Source: Peribacillus deserti
GTDB taxonomy: Bacteria > Bacillota > Bacilli > Bacillales > DSM-1321
Direction: 5' to 3'
Assembly (NCBI RefSeq): GCF_002863585.1
Contig: NZ_PGUY01000033.1
Location: 1-64,000, forward strand
DNA: 64,000 nucleotides
Shown here: positions 1 to 8,195 of the stretch, piece by piece
Numbering within the stretch: position 1 is the stretch's first letter
How the letters are laid out: each line of letters begins with the position of its first letter
Program-made: the position numbers and the translations under genes
The notes under the pieces: model-generated
The model's input: only the letters and a program-made list of their open reading frames with translations
Database searches by the model: none
Told to the model about the DNA's origin: nothing

Positions 1-192
1 AACAGTGTAGCCAAGAGTGAATAAAATGACTCTTTCTTTTTACACAATTATACGGACTTAATCCCAAAAGCTTATGAGTTTCAGGAGCAATGAGCAATCG
101 AGTATTGTTAGCTTCATGAATGCAATTCCGCATGTATTCAGTATAAATTTCGAATTTTGAACAAACCGGTACAAAAAAGGAATATCCTCACA

Positions 193-225
193 AGCAAAGC
201 GCCTGATGCTGTCAGGCGCTTTGCT
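193..225. terminator. Perfect hairpin, possible terminator
   Basis: A perfect 14-bp inverted repeat with a 5-base loop (AGCAAAGCGCCTGA, then its complement). No good T-run follows on either strand, so it may be a weak terminator of a gene left of the window or another RNA structure. Bases 1-326 otherwise show no gene. Confidence 0.4.
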
Positions 226-326
226 CTGATATAATAAGTTAACAGAAATATCTGACGAAGGAAAAGTTATACTTTTGAAATGCCTACATATCTTGAAATA
301 AACTAAACAATGTAAGGGGAGAGGCT

Positions 327-590
327 ATGCAGCGGATATTAATTATGATCAAACTATTCCAGCGAGAGCCATTGTGGTTTAAATCGCTGATCCTTTTTAC
401 TTTGCTGATCTCCATCATATTAAGCAGTTCTATTTTTTCGGGTAATTACTATCAAGGCGGCTCTAAAGCAGCGGCTGCTATATTCTTTTTTGCATATGGT
501 GTTAAAATGCGAAGGAATGTAAAGATTTCTATCCTCATGTTTGCTTTAGCTGTGGTATGTTTGGTTCTTGCTGTTCTAGCCATTTGGTAG
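327..590 (+). CDS. Small hydrophobic membrane protein, unknown
   Basis: This encodes 87 residues and is not a family I recognise. Three hydrophobic stretches at about residues 17-36, 44-58 and 66-86 make it very likely an integral membrane protein, with a basic segment (KMRRN) between the second and third. A clear ribosome site (AAGGGGAGAGG) lies 4-5 bases before the ATG, supporting real translation. It stands alone, with no partner gene close by on the same strand. No function can be assigned. Confidence 0.7.
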   Translation: MQRILIMIKLFQREPLWFKSLILFTLLISIILSSSIFSGNYYQGGSKAAAAIFFFAYGVKMRRNVKISILMFALAVVCLVLAVLAIW

Positions 591-933
591 AGTTTCAGAT
601 TTTATGATTTCAAACTATTGTATATAGCTTTTATTCTCGTCATGCTTTTTTAAAAAGTAGTCCCCAATATAGGATTAATTACACTCCTCAAAAAAGCACG
701 TACTCTAATAGTTTGTACACAATTTGAGTAATTTCCGACTTTAAATTAAGTAGTGGATGCCATGTTTTCCAATTTCTTAAAAAGCAAATGACTCAACATT
801 TCTTTAGATAATGCTGTATACAGCAGGGTTTGTTCTGACTCTTCTTGAACTTTTGTGTCACATTCAAAGTAAACTGCCTAATGTATGTATTTTTCCCAGA
901 CTTGCATGCAATCAAATTTTCGAGAGGGAGGGT
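591..933. other. Intergenic, no gene seen
   Basis: AT-rich gap between a plus-strand gene and the 3' end of a minus-strand gene. It holds a short perfect palindrome (GCTGTATACAGC near 812-823) but no convincing ORF or RNA. Confidence 0.5.
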
Positions 934-1350
934 TCACTGCACTTCCCTTAAGCCTTTCCCCTCATGAATTTCGCGAATACCTTCCTCACATACTCCATAT
1001 GAACGCCATGAACAGGATTCACATATTACCTGAATGTCGGAAGGGACGATATACGTTCGGATTAACGACTCGATTTTCTCCCAGCTTAGAATTTGTCCGA
1101 TTTTAAGACCCAATTTCTCCAGGATCACAGCATCTCTGCCATAAATATGAGCGTTTTGACAGTGGTATTCACCTGAGTTTGGGTACTTTTCACATAACTG
1201 ATCGGGCCCCAGTACCAGTTCAATCATGATTTTAGGGTTTTCTCTCAGTGTTTGGTGCATACGTGTCATATTTTCCACGTATTCTTGGGAATAGCCCATA
1301 CCCCGATAACCCAAAAGGCAGAATAGATGATGGCCCCGCAGCTTATACAT
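934..1350 (-). CDS. DUF1284 family protein, probable metal/Fe-S binding
   Basis: The 138-residue product opens with the signature RGHHLFCLLGYRGMGYS (residues 5-21) of the DUF1284 family, which is found in many Firmicutes and archaea and suspected to bind an iron-sulfur cluster. The cysteines expected as ligands are visible: C11, C53, C64, C110, C113 and C121. Length matches the family and the gene looks intact. The start is backed by a GGAGGAAAG ribosome site 5 bases before the ATG. Its biochemical role is unknown in the family, so the metal-binding reading is an inference from the cysteine pattern. Confidence 0.85.
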   Translation of the reverse strand: MYKLRGHHLFCLLGYRGMGYSQEYVENMTRMHQTLRENPKIMIELVLGPDQLCEKYPNSGEYHCQNAHIYGRDAVILEKLGLKIGQILSWEKIESLIRTYIVPSDIQVICESCSWRSYGVCEEGIREIHEGKGLREVQ

Positions 1351-1448
1351 AACTTTCCTCCAATCTGGACATTTTTAAAATATGTTAACTGATATTCTGT
1401 GAGGTTAACTATTGGTAATTATAATAACAGATTAAGGAATACTGTGTT

Positions 1449-1483
1449 AGTAAAAAATAGTAAACCGGCCAAAAATGACCGGA
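1449..1483 (-). terminator. Minus-strand terminator of the Zn-ribbon gene
   Basis: On the minus strand CCGGTCA pairs with TGGCCGG (one mismatch) around a short T-rich loop. A T-rich tract ending in six T residues follows. It sits just after the stop of the zinc-ribbon gene at 1491. Confidence 0.6.
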
Positions 1484-1490
1484 TTATGGT

Positions 1491-1694
1491 TCATCCTAAG
1501 AATAAATCCAGCAGATTTGAAGCTGTACTTGATTGTTTATTATAGAGTTCTGAATAACCGCATTTCTTGCAATAGACTACGGTGAACTGGTTATGCTGAA
1601 CATCAAACAGCTTCGACAAGCCCGTTCCGGTCATGGCTACATCTTTTGTTCCTGCCTCCTGGCTTCCGCATTTAACGCATCCTTTTTGACTCAT
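1491..1694 (-). CDS. Small zinc-ribbon protein (COG3478/DUF2082-like)
   Basis: This 67-residue protein has two CxxC knuckles (C6/C9 and C42/C45) around a central segment. That is the layout of the small Zn-ribbon proteins annotated as predicted nucleic-acid-binding proteins (COG3478). I place the start at 1694 rather than the farther upstream in-frame ATG at 1736, because a strong AAGGAGGAGGG ribosome site lies just before the inner ATG and overlaps the longer reading. Likely cytoplasmic. The role of the family is not known, and nucleic-acid binding is only inferred from the fold. Confidence 0.8.
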   Translation of the reverse strand: MSQKGCVKCGSQEAGTKDVAMTGTGLSKLFDVQHNQFTVVYCKKCGYSELYNKQSSTASNLLDLFLG

Positions 1695-1736
1695 ATCGCA
1701 ACCCTCCTCCTTCACTTTATTGAAGGATTTAATCAT

Positions 1737-2137
1737 TTATTCTTTTATGGAATGAAAGTTTGTTATTGATCTAATATGGGGTTTTTGGACAATTGGTAAG
1801 TACTAAGAATTATTTTTTTGTTAATCTGTATAAGTTTTTAGGAGAGTTACATTTTGCATGGATTATAAACGTTCTAATGAATAAGTTCATGGAAGAGCCT
1901 ATAAATAAAACCCTATGGATACAGTTGTAAAACAAAAAAACGCAACACGGATTTCGAGCAGGTTACTTTTTGTAGATATAGAGCCTTATTTTAGCCTTAC
2001 TAAAATTTCAGGAGAAATAAAATTTTGCTTTCTTTTCTGTTACCATTTATTTCATTTTTCAAAAAATAACTTTATACTTAATTGATTACTTCTCACTCCA
2101 AATCATGCACTGGATATGGATTAAAGGGGGAGTTTAC
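1737..2137. other. Intergenic, no gene seen
   Basis: About 400 bases of AT-rich sequence between divergent genes. It must carry promoters for both sides, but none stands out clearly. Confidence 0.5.
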
Positions 2138-2260
2138 CTGAAAAGAATTTTTATGCTACTAGGTTTTATACTAGTTCTTACACTTTTGGGGGCGTGTACA
2201 TCTAAACCAGAAATAGAACTTATTCATGCAAAAGGTTGGTATGATTTAAAAAAGAAATAG
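2138..2260 (+). CDS. Putative 40-residue lipoprotein with CTG start
   Basis: A short reading frame follows a good ribosome site (AAAGGGGGAG) spaced 6 bases from a CTG. It encodes KR, a hydrophobic stretch and a lipobox (TLLGAC), then a short polar tail ending in a run of lysines. This is the plan of a Gram-positive lipoprotein, with acylation expected at the cysteine near residue 20. An internal ATG four codons later could also start it. At 40 residues it is either a micro-lipoprotein or the remains of a longer one. It lies 43 bases before a membrane-protein gene and may be co-transcribed with it. Confidence 0.5.
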   Translation: MKRIFMLLGFILVLTLLGACTSKPEIELIHAKGWYDLKKK

Positions 2261-2303
2261 TATCTACTAGAATAAAGTAATAATTAAATGGGGAGGTGGT
2301 CAG

Positions 2304-2792
2304 TTGATTCAAAGGAAAATGATCGCGGCTTCCATCTCAAGTTCGTTACTCGCCCTTTTATTGGGTGTTATTATACCAAATCCATATAGAGAAGGATTTG
2401 TCGTTGGACAAAACTATTTCATTTCAACAACTGCGATTGTAAATCTATTTTTGATGTACTTTTTCCCAGCGGTCCTTTTATACGGCATAGCCACATCGAT
2501 CTTTAGTGATCTGGCAGGACAGTTTTTATCAAGGGTAAGTGAAAACAGGCTGAGAGCGGTACTTGTTTCTCTGATATTGCACGTTTTATTCGGACTTGTA
2601 CTTCTACCGTACAGCTTAGCGGCTTCCATCTTATTTTTCACTATAGATAAACTGCTGCGAAAGAAAAATACCATCTACCCATGGAGACAAGCAGTTGTGA
2701 GCTTATTCATCCCGATAGCATTGTGGGTTATTTCTTGGGTGATTGTTGGCATAAAGGATTATATGGACATGATTTACATAATAAGGCTGTAA
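2304..2792 (+). CDS. Multi-span membrane protein, unknown
   Basis: The product is 162 residues with about four hydrophobic segments (near residues 8-26, 35-62, 84-112 and 134-156) and no soluble domain. Translation starts at TTG, with GGGAGGTGG placed 5-6 bases upstream. It follows the putative small lipoprotein by 43 bases on the same strand, so the two may form one envelope-related transcript. I do not recognise the family and no catalytic motif is visible. Confidence 0.7.
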   Translation: MIQRKMIAASISSSLLALLLGVIIPNPYREGFVVGQNYFISTTAIVNLFLMYFFPAVLLYGIATSIFSDLAGQFLSRVSENRLRAVLVSLILHVLFGLVLLPYSLAASILFFTIDKLLRKKNTIYPWRQAVVSLFIPIALWVISWVIVGIKDYMDMIYIIRL

Positions 2793-2958
2793 CCTTAATC
2801 ATTTCAACTTAAGCATGTTAAAATCGAGGAAGAACAGCTCTACAGAAATGCTTTTAGCCATTGATAAAGGGCTGCAGCATTTTGCCGATATTGTTCTTGA
2901 TCAGTGAAGACCTCTTGATCAGGTAACCTGCTAGAATCATAGAGAGGATGAACATTCA

Positions 2959-3237
2959 ATGAGATATTATGCTGTTTTTTTACCAACGTTAAATCAGGAA
3001 AAGAGTCAAGAATACCGTGCGGAGCATCTTACCTTTCTGGATGAGAAACGAAGGGAAGGAAAAATATTTGCCAATGGACGCTTTCCTGACGGGGCAGGAG
3101 GGCTGGTCATTTATCGGGCCGGCACACTGGAGGAAGTGGAACAATGGGTCAAAGAGGATCCATATATTATTCAGGGAGCGAGAGGTTTCGACATCCACGA
3201 ATGGGAAATGGTGACCGAAGCCATTTTGCCGCTCTGA
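2959..3237 (+). CDS. YciI-like family protein
   Basis: The 92-residue product fits the YciI/YCII-related family (ferredoxin-like alpha-beta fold): a YYAVFLP start, a central HLTFLDEKRREGKIFANGRF segment and an acidic C-terminal half with DPYI and FDIHEWEM. Family members are small cytoplasmic proteins, some with dehydrochlorinase or other lyase activity, usually through a conserved His-Asp pair, but most have no known substrate. A hairpin terminator lies about 85 bases after the stop, so it appears monocistronic. Confidence 0.8.
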   Translation: MRYYAVFLPTLNQEKSQEYRAEHLTFLDEKRREGKIFANGRFPDGAGGLVIYRAGTLEEVEQWVKEDPYIIQGARGFDIHEWEMVTEAILPL

Positions 3238-3320
3238 CATGAAAAGTCTGTAATAGATGCTTTGCTTATAGAGTAACCCCCATTTACTAGTTGCAAAGAT
3301 ATCCAGTTAAAATAAAGAAT

Positions 3321-3353
3321 AAAAAAGCCTATTTTCGAATGGGCTCTGTTTTA
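3321..3353 (+). terminator. Terminator after the YciI-like gene
   Basis: AGCCTATT pairs with AATGGGCT (one G-T pair) around TTCG. It is preceded by A-rich and followed by T-rich sequence (CTGTTTT). Confidence 0.6.
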
Positions 3354-3625
3354 AAGGCCCGCCTTAATTTTTGTAATATCTGCCATTAAAATGAACATTG
3401 CTCTTTTTAAATTCCGCTTCCATTTCACTCTTTAGTGGAACAAGAGCGATTATTTCAAGTATGAAGGCTATAGATAGCCATGCAGCCAATGTGTTTATGC
3501 AGTCACACCGAAATCGAGCACGTAACGAAATCCTTACAGCCGTTGGGAACATAACCAAGGAAGAGTAGAAATGCAGATTGTATAATGTTCGTTCTGCTTG
3601 TTTCACCCGGAATTTCTGGTTTAGC

Positions 3626-3730
3626 GCAATTAAATTTTTATCCGATGCAATTATTTTCCTATACATAGCAATAATTTTTTCATACGCGGCAATTATTTCG
3701 TTATATGATGCAATTAATTTTTATTACGCT
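3626..3730. repeat. Five tandem 21-bp repeats
   Basis: Five consecutive units of exactly 21 bases begin at 3626, 3647, 3668, 3689 and 3710. Each starts GCAATTA or GCAATAA, then a T-run and an ATAYG-like end. The period is a multiple of three, so overlapping frames on both strands stay open and read as 7-residue repeats (for example KIIASD on the minus strand). No ribosome site supports either frame, so I treat this as a DNA repeat and not a gene. Confidence 0.75.
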
Positions 3731-3812
3731 TATTATCCCAAATATCCTGCAACAGATCTTAATATTAACTTAAGGCAGGTTAATAGATGAACAAGGAGTA
3801 GTGAATCAGTAC

Positions 3813-4028
3813 ATGAATAGGAATGAGATTCAAAATAAAATTCTAGAGTTAAAGGACGAGTACTTACAGCTGCAGCATAATCTGGAAAAACTGGAGTTCG
3901 TGAACGGGAATCTGTCCCCGCTGGAAAAACGGCTGTCCGCAATTGAAGAGGAATTGAGTTCCCTTAATGACAACATACGAAAATTGGATCAAGTGGAATC
4001 AGCAGAGGAGAACCATAAAAATAAATAA
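3813..4028 (+). CDS. SE1832-type small coiled-coil protein
   Basis: This encodes about 71 residues that are almost entirely a charged amphipathic helix (NEIQNKILELKDEYLQLQ, then LEKLE and LSAIEEELSSLN). It matches my memory of the SE1832 family of small coiled-coil proteins common in Bacillaceae and staphylococci. No function is established. An in-frame GTG at 3801 is only two bases from the AAGGAG site, too close. The ATG at 3813 is at a long but workable distance and matches the family's usual N terminus, so I prefer it. Confidence 0.7.
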   Translation: MNRNEIQNKILELKDEYLQLQHNLEKLEFVNGNLSPLEKRLSAIEEELSSLNDNIRKLDQVESAEENHKNK

Positions 4029-4111
4029 TTTAATATATACAGCACGTTATTGGCTACCATAAACGTTGAAAAAAGTGGATGGACCGTTTTCAAGGGGTCG
4101 CAACTTAGGGT

Positions 4112-4146
4112 AAAAAAAAGGAGGTGAAAAGCACCTCCTTTTATAA
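4112..4146 (-). terminator. Strong terminator, usable in both directions
   Basis: AAAGGAGGTG pairs perfectly with CACCTCCTTT around a 5-base loop. A run of eight T residues on the minus strand suits the aldehyde dehydrogenase gene ending at 4155. The plus strand also has four T residues and could serve the coiled-coil gene. Confidence 0.8.
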
Positions 4147-4154
4147 AATATTTA

Positions 4155-5615
4155 TTAATAAGGGAATTGACGGTATTTAGTTTGAAGAGACACCCATTTT
4201 ACAACAGTAAACTCGTCAACTACATATGGAGTACCAAATCGTCCTAAGCCGCTGCCTTTGGTTCCACCGAATGGCAGGTCAGGGTTAGCGTTTACGTTTT
4301 GGTCATTAACATGCGTCATACCAGCATCAATTTCAACAGCAAGTTCTGCTCCTTTTGCTAAGTCAGCAGTGAAGATAGCAGAGCTTAGTCCGTATTCTGT
4401 GTCATTCGCAAGTTCAATTGCTTGTTCATCTGTTTCTGCTTTAATCATAGTTGCAATTGGAGCAAACAATTCAGTTTGGGCTAGATTACTAGCGTTGTCT
4501 ACGTCAACGAAGACATAAGGTGTGATGATATTTCCTGCACGTCTTCCTTCCAAAGCAAGTTTTACTCCATCTTTTTTAGCCTGTTCAACAACAGCTTCTG
4601 CTTTTTGAAGTTGGCGCTCATTGATTAGAGGACCAATTACAGTTGATGGGTCTCGTGGGTCTCCATAAGGTAATTTGCTAGCTCTCTCTACAAATTTGTG
4701 AACAAATTCATCATATTTATCTTTATGGATTATAAAGCGGTTAACAATCATACAAATTTGTCCCTGATGCAGGAATTTACCGAATAGAGCAGCATCAACT
4801 GCTGGGTCTACATCAGCATCAGAGAGAACTACGAATGGTCCATTTCCACCTAATTCGAGTGCTACACGTTTTAAATGTTTACCGGCAATAGCGGCAATAT
4901 GTCTACCAACTGGAGTAGAACCTGTGAAGCTGATTAGTTGTGGAATTGGATTTTCTAACATTCCATCTCCAATCTCTGTCAAATCAGTCATGATGTTATT
5001 GAATACACCAGCAGGTAATCCAGCTTCTTCAAACGCCTTTGCAATAATTGCTCCACCTGATAAGCCAACTTGAATATCTGGCTTATGTACAACTGTATTT
5101 CCTAATGCAATTGCTGGTGCAATAGTTCTCATGGACAAGTTCATAGGGAAGTTAAAAGGCGATATTGAAGATATAACTCCTAATGGCAAGCGGTGAACTT
5201 GATTGATTTTATCCGGAACATGAGAAGGTAATTCTTTTATTTTATATATTTCATCGGCTATACGAATAGCTTCTTCGATTTCGTCGATAGAAACTTGCAC
5301 TTCATGGTTCGACTTTATAACGGTTCCACCTGTTTCACGGATAACAACGTCAACAATTTCGTCGCGGTTAGCATGCAGGTAATCAGCAGCTTTACGAAGG
5401 ATAGCTCTTCTTTCTTCAGCAGAGGATTTAGCCCATTCCTTTTGCGCTTTTTTAGCAATTTCAAATGCTTCTTCTAACTGTTGTGCAGTTGCTAGTTTAA
5501 CAGTAGTGATTTTTTCATGATCATATGGGTTTGTGATGTCATATGTACGCGAACTTGCGCCTTCCACCCATTTACCGTTAATAAAACTTTTGTTTAAATG
5601 ATCGAATTTATTCAT
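4155..5615 (-). CDS. NAD(P)-dependent aldehyde dehydrogenase
   Basis: A 486-residue member of the aldehyde dehydrogenase superfamily, which oxidises an aldehyde to the acid with NAD(P)+. Visible landmarks are PFNFP (oxyanion Asn near 155), HKPD, the nucleotide-site FTGSTPVG, general-base Glu near 254 in ELGGNGP and the catalytic Cys near 288 in GQICMIVNR. Overall character resembles the Bacillus YfmT/benzaldehyde-vanillin dehydrogenase group, but substrate cannot be read from sequence. I use the ATG at 5615: the farther TTG overlaps the AGGAG ribosome site that serves this ATG. Its promoter is at 5710-5737. Confidence 0.9.
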   Translation of the reverse strand: MNKFDHLNKSFINGKWVEGASSRTYDITNPYDHEKITTVKLATAQQLEEAFEIAKKAQKEWAKSSAEERRAILRKAADYLHANRDEIVDVVIRETGGTVIKSNHEVQVSIDEIEEAIRIADEIYKIKELPSHVPDKINQVHRLPLGVISSISPFNFPMNLSMRTIAPAIALGNTVVHKPDIQVGLSGGAIIAKAFEEAGLPAGVFNNIMTDLTEIGDGMLENPIPQLISFTGSTPVGRHIAAIAGKHLKRVALELGGNGPFVVLSDADVDPAVDAALFGKFLHQGQICMIVNRFIIHKDKYDEFVHKFVERASKLPYGDPRDPSTVIGPLINERQLQKAEAVVEQAKKDGVKLALEGRRAGNIITPYVFVDVDNASNLAQTELFAPIATMIKAETDEQAIELANDTEYGLSSAIFTADLAKGAELAVEIDAGMTHVNDQNVNANPDLPFGGTKGSGLGRFGTPYVVDEFTVVKWVSLQTKYRQFPY

Positions 5616-5709
5616 AATGAACACACTCCTATTCAATTTAGAAAGACAATTTAGAACACATACGGTTTGCTTCTAAAAGACTCCTATTTATATGTAATAA
5701 ATTGTGATT

Positions 5710-5737
5710 AGTATAAACTTTACTTTATTTTTGTCAA
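5710..5737 (-). promoter_or_regulatory. Sigma-A type promoter for the aldehyde dehydrogenase
   Basis: On the minus strand TTGACA and TATACT are separated by 16 bases, giving a leader of roughly 90 bases before the ATG at 5615. Confidence 0.65.
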
Positions 5738-5989
5738 TCCCTTTTTCAGAATATTATTTCGATATTTACTAAATCATAAAAATGGATGATGAAAATTACC
5801 ACATACGGGACATACGAATTTACTAAATTAACCAGAAGGACGCCTTTTACAATGCTCGGGATATATATGAATATACTTGAACGTCTATCTATCTCACAGA
5901 CGGGCAGCCTGTAGTCAATGAATAAGTATATTAGGGTATTTTTGTAAGAGATATTTAGTAATGGAAATTACGGCAAAGGATGTGATCTA

Positions 5990-6403
5990 ATGGACAATAA
6001 AATTTCATTGATTCGCTCTGCAGCTTTAGCTCCTGTAGATTATGCATACGCCAGCCGGGTGCCTGCAGGGAAGGAACTATTCTTTTTAGCGGGTGCTTGT
6101 CCTCTTAATAAAGAAGGTATCGTATCCCATGCAGGGGATTATCGGCTTCAGGCAAAGCTTTGTGTGGAGAATTTGAAAGAAGCATTGAAAGAGTGCGGAG
6201 CCACATTAGAAAACGTTATATATACCAGGGTTCTGGTAGCATCCCAGAACCGGTCTGATCTAGTCACCGCGTGGGAAACAATAAGGAAAGAATTTGGTGA
6301 GTGGGATGTTCCAAGCACCTTATCAGGGGTTACAGTATTAGGATATAGAGATCAATTGGTGGAACTCGAAGCAGTAGCAGCAGTAGACAATCAGACAACT
6401 TGA
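5990..6403 (+). CDS. RidA/YjgF family protein
   Basis: The 137-residue product has the RidA fold signature: FFLAGACPLNKEG near the N terminus, NLKEALKECGATLENVIYTRVLV in the middle, and VTVLGYRDQLVELEAVAAV at the end. RidA proteins form trimers and hydrolyse reactive enamine/imine intermediates from PLP enzymes; many paralogues have lost that role. Here the arginine that binds the substrate carboxylate in classical RidA is not obvious in the usual place, so the exact activity is open. About 350 bases upstream are empty apart from regulatory sequence. A strong terminator follows directly. Confidence 0.85.
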   Translation: MDNKISLIRSAALAPVDYAYASRVPAGKELFFLAGACPLNKEGIVSHAGDYRLQAKLCVENLKEALKECGATLENVIYTRVLVASQNRSDLVTAWETIRKEFGEWDVPSTLSGVTVLGYRDQLVELEAVAAVDNQTT

Positions 6404-6407
6404 CCAT

Positions 6408-6446
6408 AAAAAAGGACATTCCTGCTTATATAGGGATGTCCTTTTT
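6408..6446 (+). terminator. Terminator after the RidA-family gene
   Basis: AAAAAGGACAT pairs with ATGTCCTTTTT around a mostly unpaired centre (the adjacent TCCT/AGGG bases only partly match), starting 4-5 bases after the stop codon. Confidence 0.85.
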
Positions 6447-6591
6447 CCTTAATAATGGGATAGTGGTTTTTAATAAATTAAAATTCTTTAAAATCACTAG
6501 AAAGAAATGGATGAAATTGGATGTTGCGGGTTCATTTGTAAACCCTTAAACTATAGTTTGGAATAGTAATATACTGGAAGGAATGGTAATT

Positions 6592-6861
6592 ATGAAAAAA
6601 GCAGCATCCATTTTATTGTCTGCCGGTTTGATTCTGTCATTCTCACCCGTTCAAAATACTGAAGCCGCAGCTAAAGTAAAAGTTGTCACATACAAGAACT
6701 GCACAGAGCTGAACAAAGTGTATAAGGGCGGCGTAGCTAAGTCGTCGACAACCAAGAACAAGGGTGGCAAGACAAAGTATAAGCCTTTTGCTCACAAAGC
6801 TCTATACGATAAGAACACAAAAAGCGATAGAGACAAAGACGGAATTGCATGTGAAAGATAA
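6592..6861 (+). CDS. Secreted excalibur calcium-binding domain protein
   Basis: The 89-residue protein begins with a clear signal peptide (KK, then a hydrophobic core to about residue 22, with AEAAA-like cleavage region around NTEAAA). The mature part carries NCTELNKVYKGGVAK and ends with DRDKDGIACER. This is the excalibur domain: an EF-hand-like DxDxDGxxCE loop expected to bind calcium, with a conserved disulfide to the earlier cysteine. Such domains often accompany extracellular nucleases; here it stands alone. I choose the ATG at 6592 because the AAGGA site directly abuts the earlier ATG. Confidence 0.85.
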   Translation: MKKAASILLSAGLILSFSPVQNTEAAAKVKVVTYKNCTELNKVYKGGVAKSSTTKNKGGKTKYKPFAHKALYDKNTKSDRDKDGIACER

Positions 6862-7012
6862 GAGGGGCCGACTTGGCTTCTTTTTTTGTATTGGACGCCA
6901 TCCAGTAATGATTGTTCACCGTTAATAAAGAGATGATGATGTATTTTAAGAAGCACTAAAATAATGTATATAAGATTTAATTGAACTGAAATTCATAGAA
7001 TTAGTACAAATG

Positions 7013-7048
7013 AAAGAAGGGAGTTCCAGGTAAGAGATCCCTTCTTTA
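7013..7048. terminator. Hairpin, probable terminator
   Basis: AAAGAAGGGA pairs perfectly with TCCCTTCTTT around a 15-base loop. It lies between the excalibur gene and the converging 47-residue gene and could stop transcription from either side. Confidence 0.55.
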
Positions 7049-7110
7049 ACATGGCATGTTTATTTTAGGTCCGGTTCAAATATGGTACAAAACCAGCATG
7101 GAAATGTTTG

Positions 7111-7254
7111 TTACTCACCATCTTCTGTAACCTGGTGGCCGAAGCTATGGGCTTCTGGCGCCTGATCTAAATGAACGGTTTCTTCGATTTTCTTACTGGT
7201 TTCATACGAATTTCTCTTCATTTCCTTATTGTCTGTATGTTCCTGATTAGCCAA
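7111..7254 (-). CDS. 47-residue hydrophilic protein with TTG start
   Basis: A short minus-strand frame begins at TTG, preceded by AGAAGGTGA at a good distance, and encodes 47 mostly polar and charged residues (ANQEHTDNKEMKRNSYE and a histidine-containing C-terminal half). No membrane segment or signal is present. I do not recognise it; it has the look of the very small spore- or stress-associated proteins of Bacillus, but that is only an impression. Confidence 0.5.
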   Translation of the reverse strand: MANQEHTDNKEMKRNSYETSKKIEETVHLDQAPEAHSFGHQVTEDGE

Positions 7255-7468
7255 ATATGTCACCTTCTTCGATTAAATAATTACTTTGTCGTACTAATAT
7301 GTCTTTTATATAAGTTCCCAGAATAAGGCTGATTTATTCGGAAAGGTAATGAGCACGGATGACGTGATAACTGAGACCTGCCTAAATAAGTGGATCATTC
7401 TTATAAGAAAGTAAAGCATCGTGTGGAGTCTATCCATACAGGTTCCTTGATATATGTAAAAGCGCTGA

Positions 7469-8023
7469 TTAAATTTTCGGACTGTTATATGTAAACGAAG
7501 ATTCGCTCACCATGTGCAGCCCCTTGTGTGGGTCATAATAAAAGGTCATCGCTTTTTTTGTCCGTTCCTGGATGGTGTATTTAAGGTCGGTAGCCCGGCT
7601 GTATTTTTCCTTGAATCGACTGATCTTCATATCAAGCTCGAAGGAATGGCCAAATCTTAAGTTTACTCTTGTGGTTGAAGGAGAGAGTTTATCAGGTTTA
7701 AGGACATGGGAGTGGGAAAGCCAGATGCATTTTTCGTTCTTTGGCGAGAAAAGCGGGAACCAGTAGAGATCAAGCTGAGAGCAGACAGAGACAGGACACA
7801 TGCTGATATTACCAAGGGAGTACCTGGCAGCACGGATACCTCCCTGGAGATCAGATGCTCCGTAATACAACATGCTATCATCAATGATGTCTAAAGGCTT
7901 TTGTCTGACAAGGAACGTATCTGTACCCTGAATAACCCTTGAGCAGTGATATCCATTCGAATCAAATTCTGACTTAATTAGTACCGTGTCTTGATTAATA
8001 ATAAAGCTTCTTCTCATTTCCAT
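7469..8023 (-). CDS. comK: ComK-family competence transcription factor
   Basis: The 184-residue product aligns along its length with ComK, the master activator of competence genes in Bacillus, which binds K-boxes as a tetramer. Points of agreement are the N-terminal FLVRQKPLDIIDDS, YYGASDLQGGIRAARY, FPLFSP and the WLSHSHV segment, followed by the basic RVNLRFGHSFELDMKIS part. ComK of B. subtilis is 192 residues, so length fits. A ribosome site AGGGGG precedes the ATG. The promoter-proximal DNA upstream (8085-8195) is occupied by a structured repeat. Divergence means competence regulation is likely but not certain; comK paralogues exist in several Bacillaceae. Confidence 0.83.
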   Translation of the reverse strand: MEMRRSFIINQDTVLIKSEFDSNGYHCSRVIQGTDTFLVRQKPLDIIDDSMLYYGASDLQGGIRAARYSLGNISMCPVSVCSQLDLYWFPLFSPKNEKCIWLSHSHVLKPDKLSPSTTRVNLRFGHSFELDMKISRFKEKYSRATDLKYTIQERTKKAMTFYYDPHKGLHMVSESSFTYNSPKI

Positions 8024-8084
8024 GATAAATCCCCCTAAATCCTTTTTTTATTTATTGCTGCAAATGAATTCTCTTTAATACAGA

Positions 8085-8195
8085 TTGATTGGAACGTAAA
8101 GTGCGAGACTCCTGCGGGAGCAGCGACCCCACAGGGGAGCCGAGGATGCTCACCGCCCGCCCCGCGGAAAGTGAGCATCCTCACGTTCCAATCAA
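8085..8195. repeat. Structured GC-rich intergenic repeat, copy 1
   Basis: A 111-base element bounded by TTGATTGGAACGT and its exact complement at the other end. Inside are GCGAGACTCCTGCGGGAGC and CCGCGGAAAG blocks shared with copies at 58690-58815 and 63286-63410. It is GC-rich in AT-rich surroundings and can fold into a long stem. I have seen this class widely in Bacillaceae intergenic regions but do not know an agreed name. Here it lies 60 bases upstream of comK. Confidence 0.85.

Noticed and set aside
885-1106. 73-codon plus-strand ORF
   Set aside because: Antisense shadow of the DUF1284 gene.
2815-2907. 30-codon ORF between membrane-protein and YciI-like genes
   Set aside because: No ribosome site and no recognisable motif; below what can be supported.
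3364-3790. Two overlapping ORFs (100 codons minus, 70 codons plus)
   Set aside because: Both are created by the 21-bp tandem repeat and have no ribosome site.
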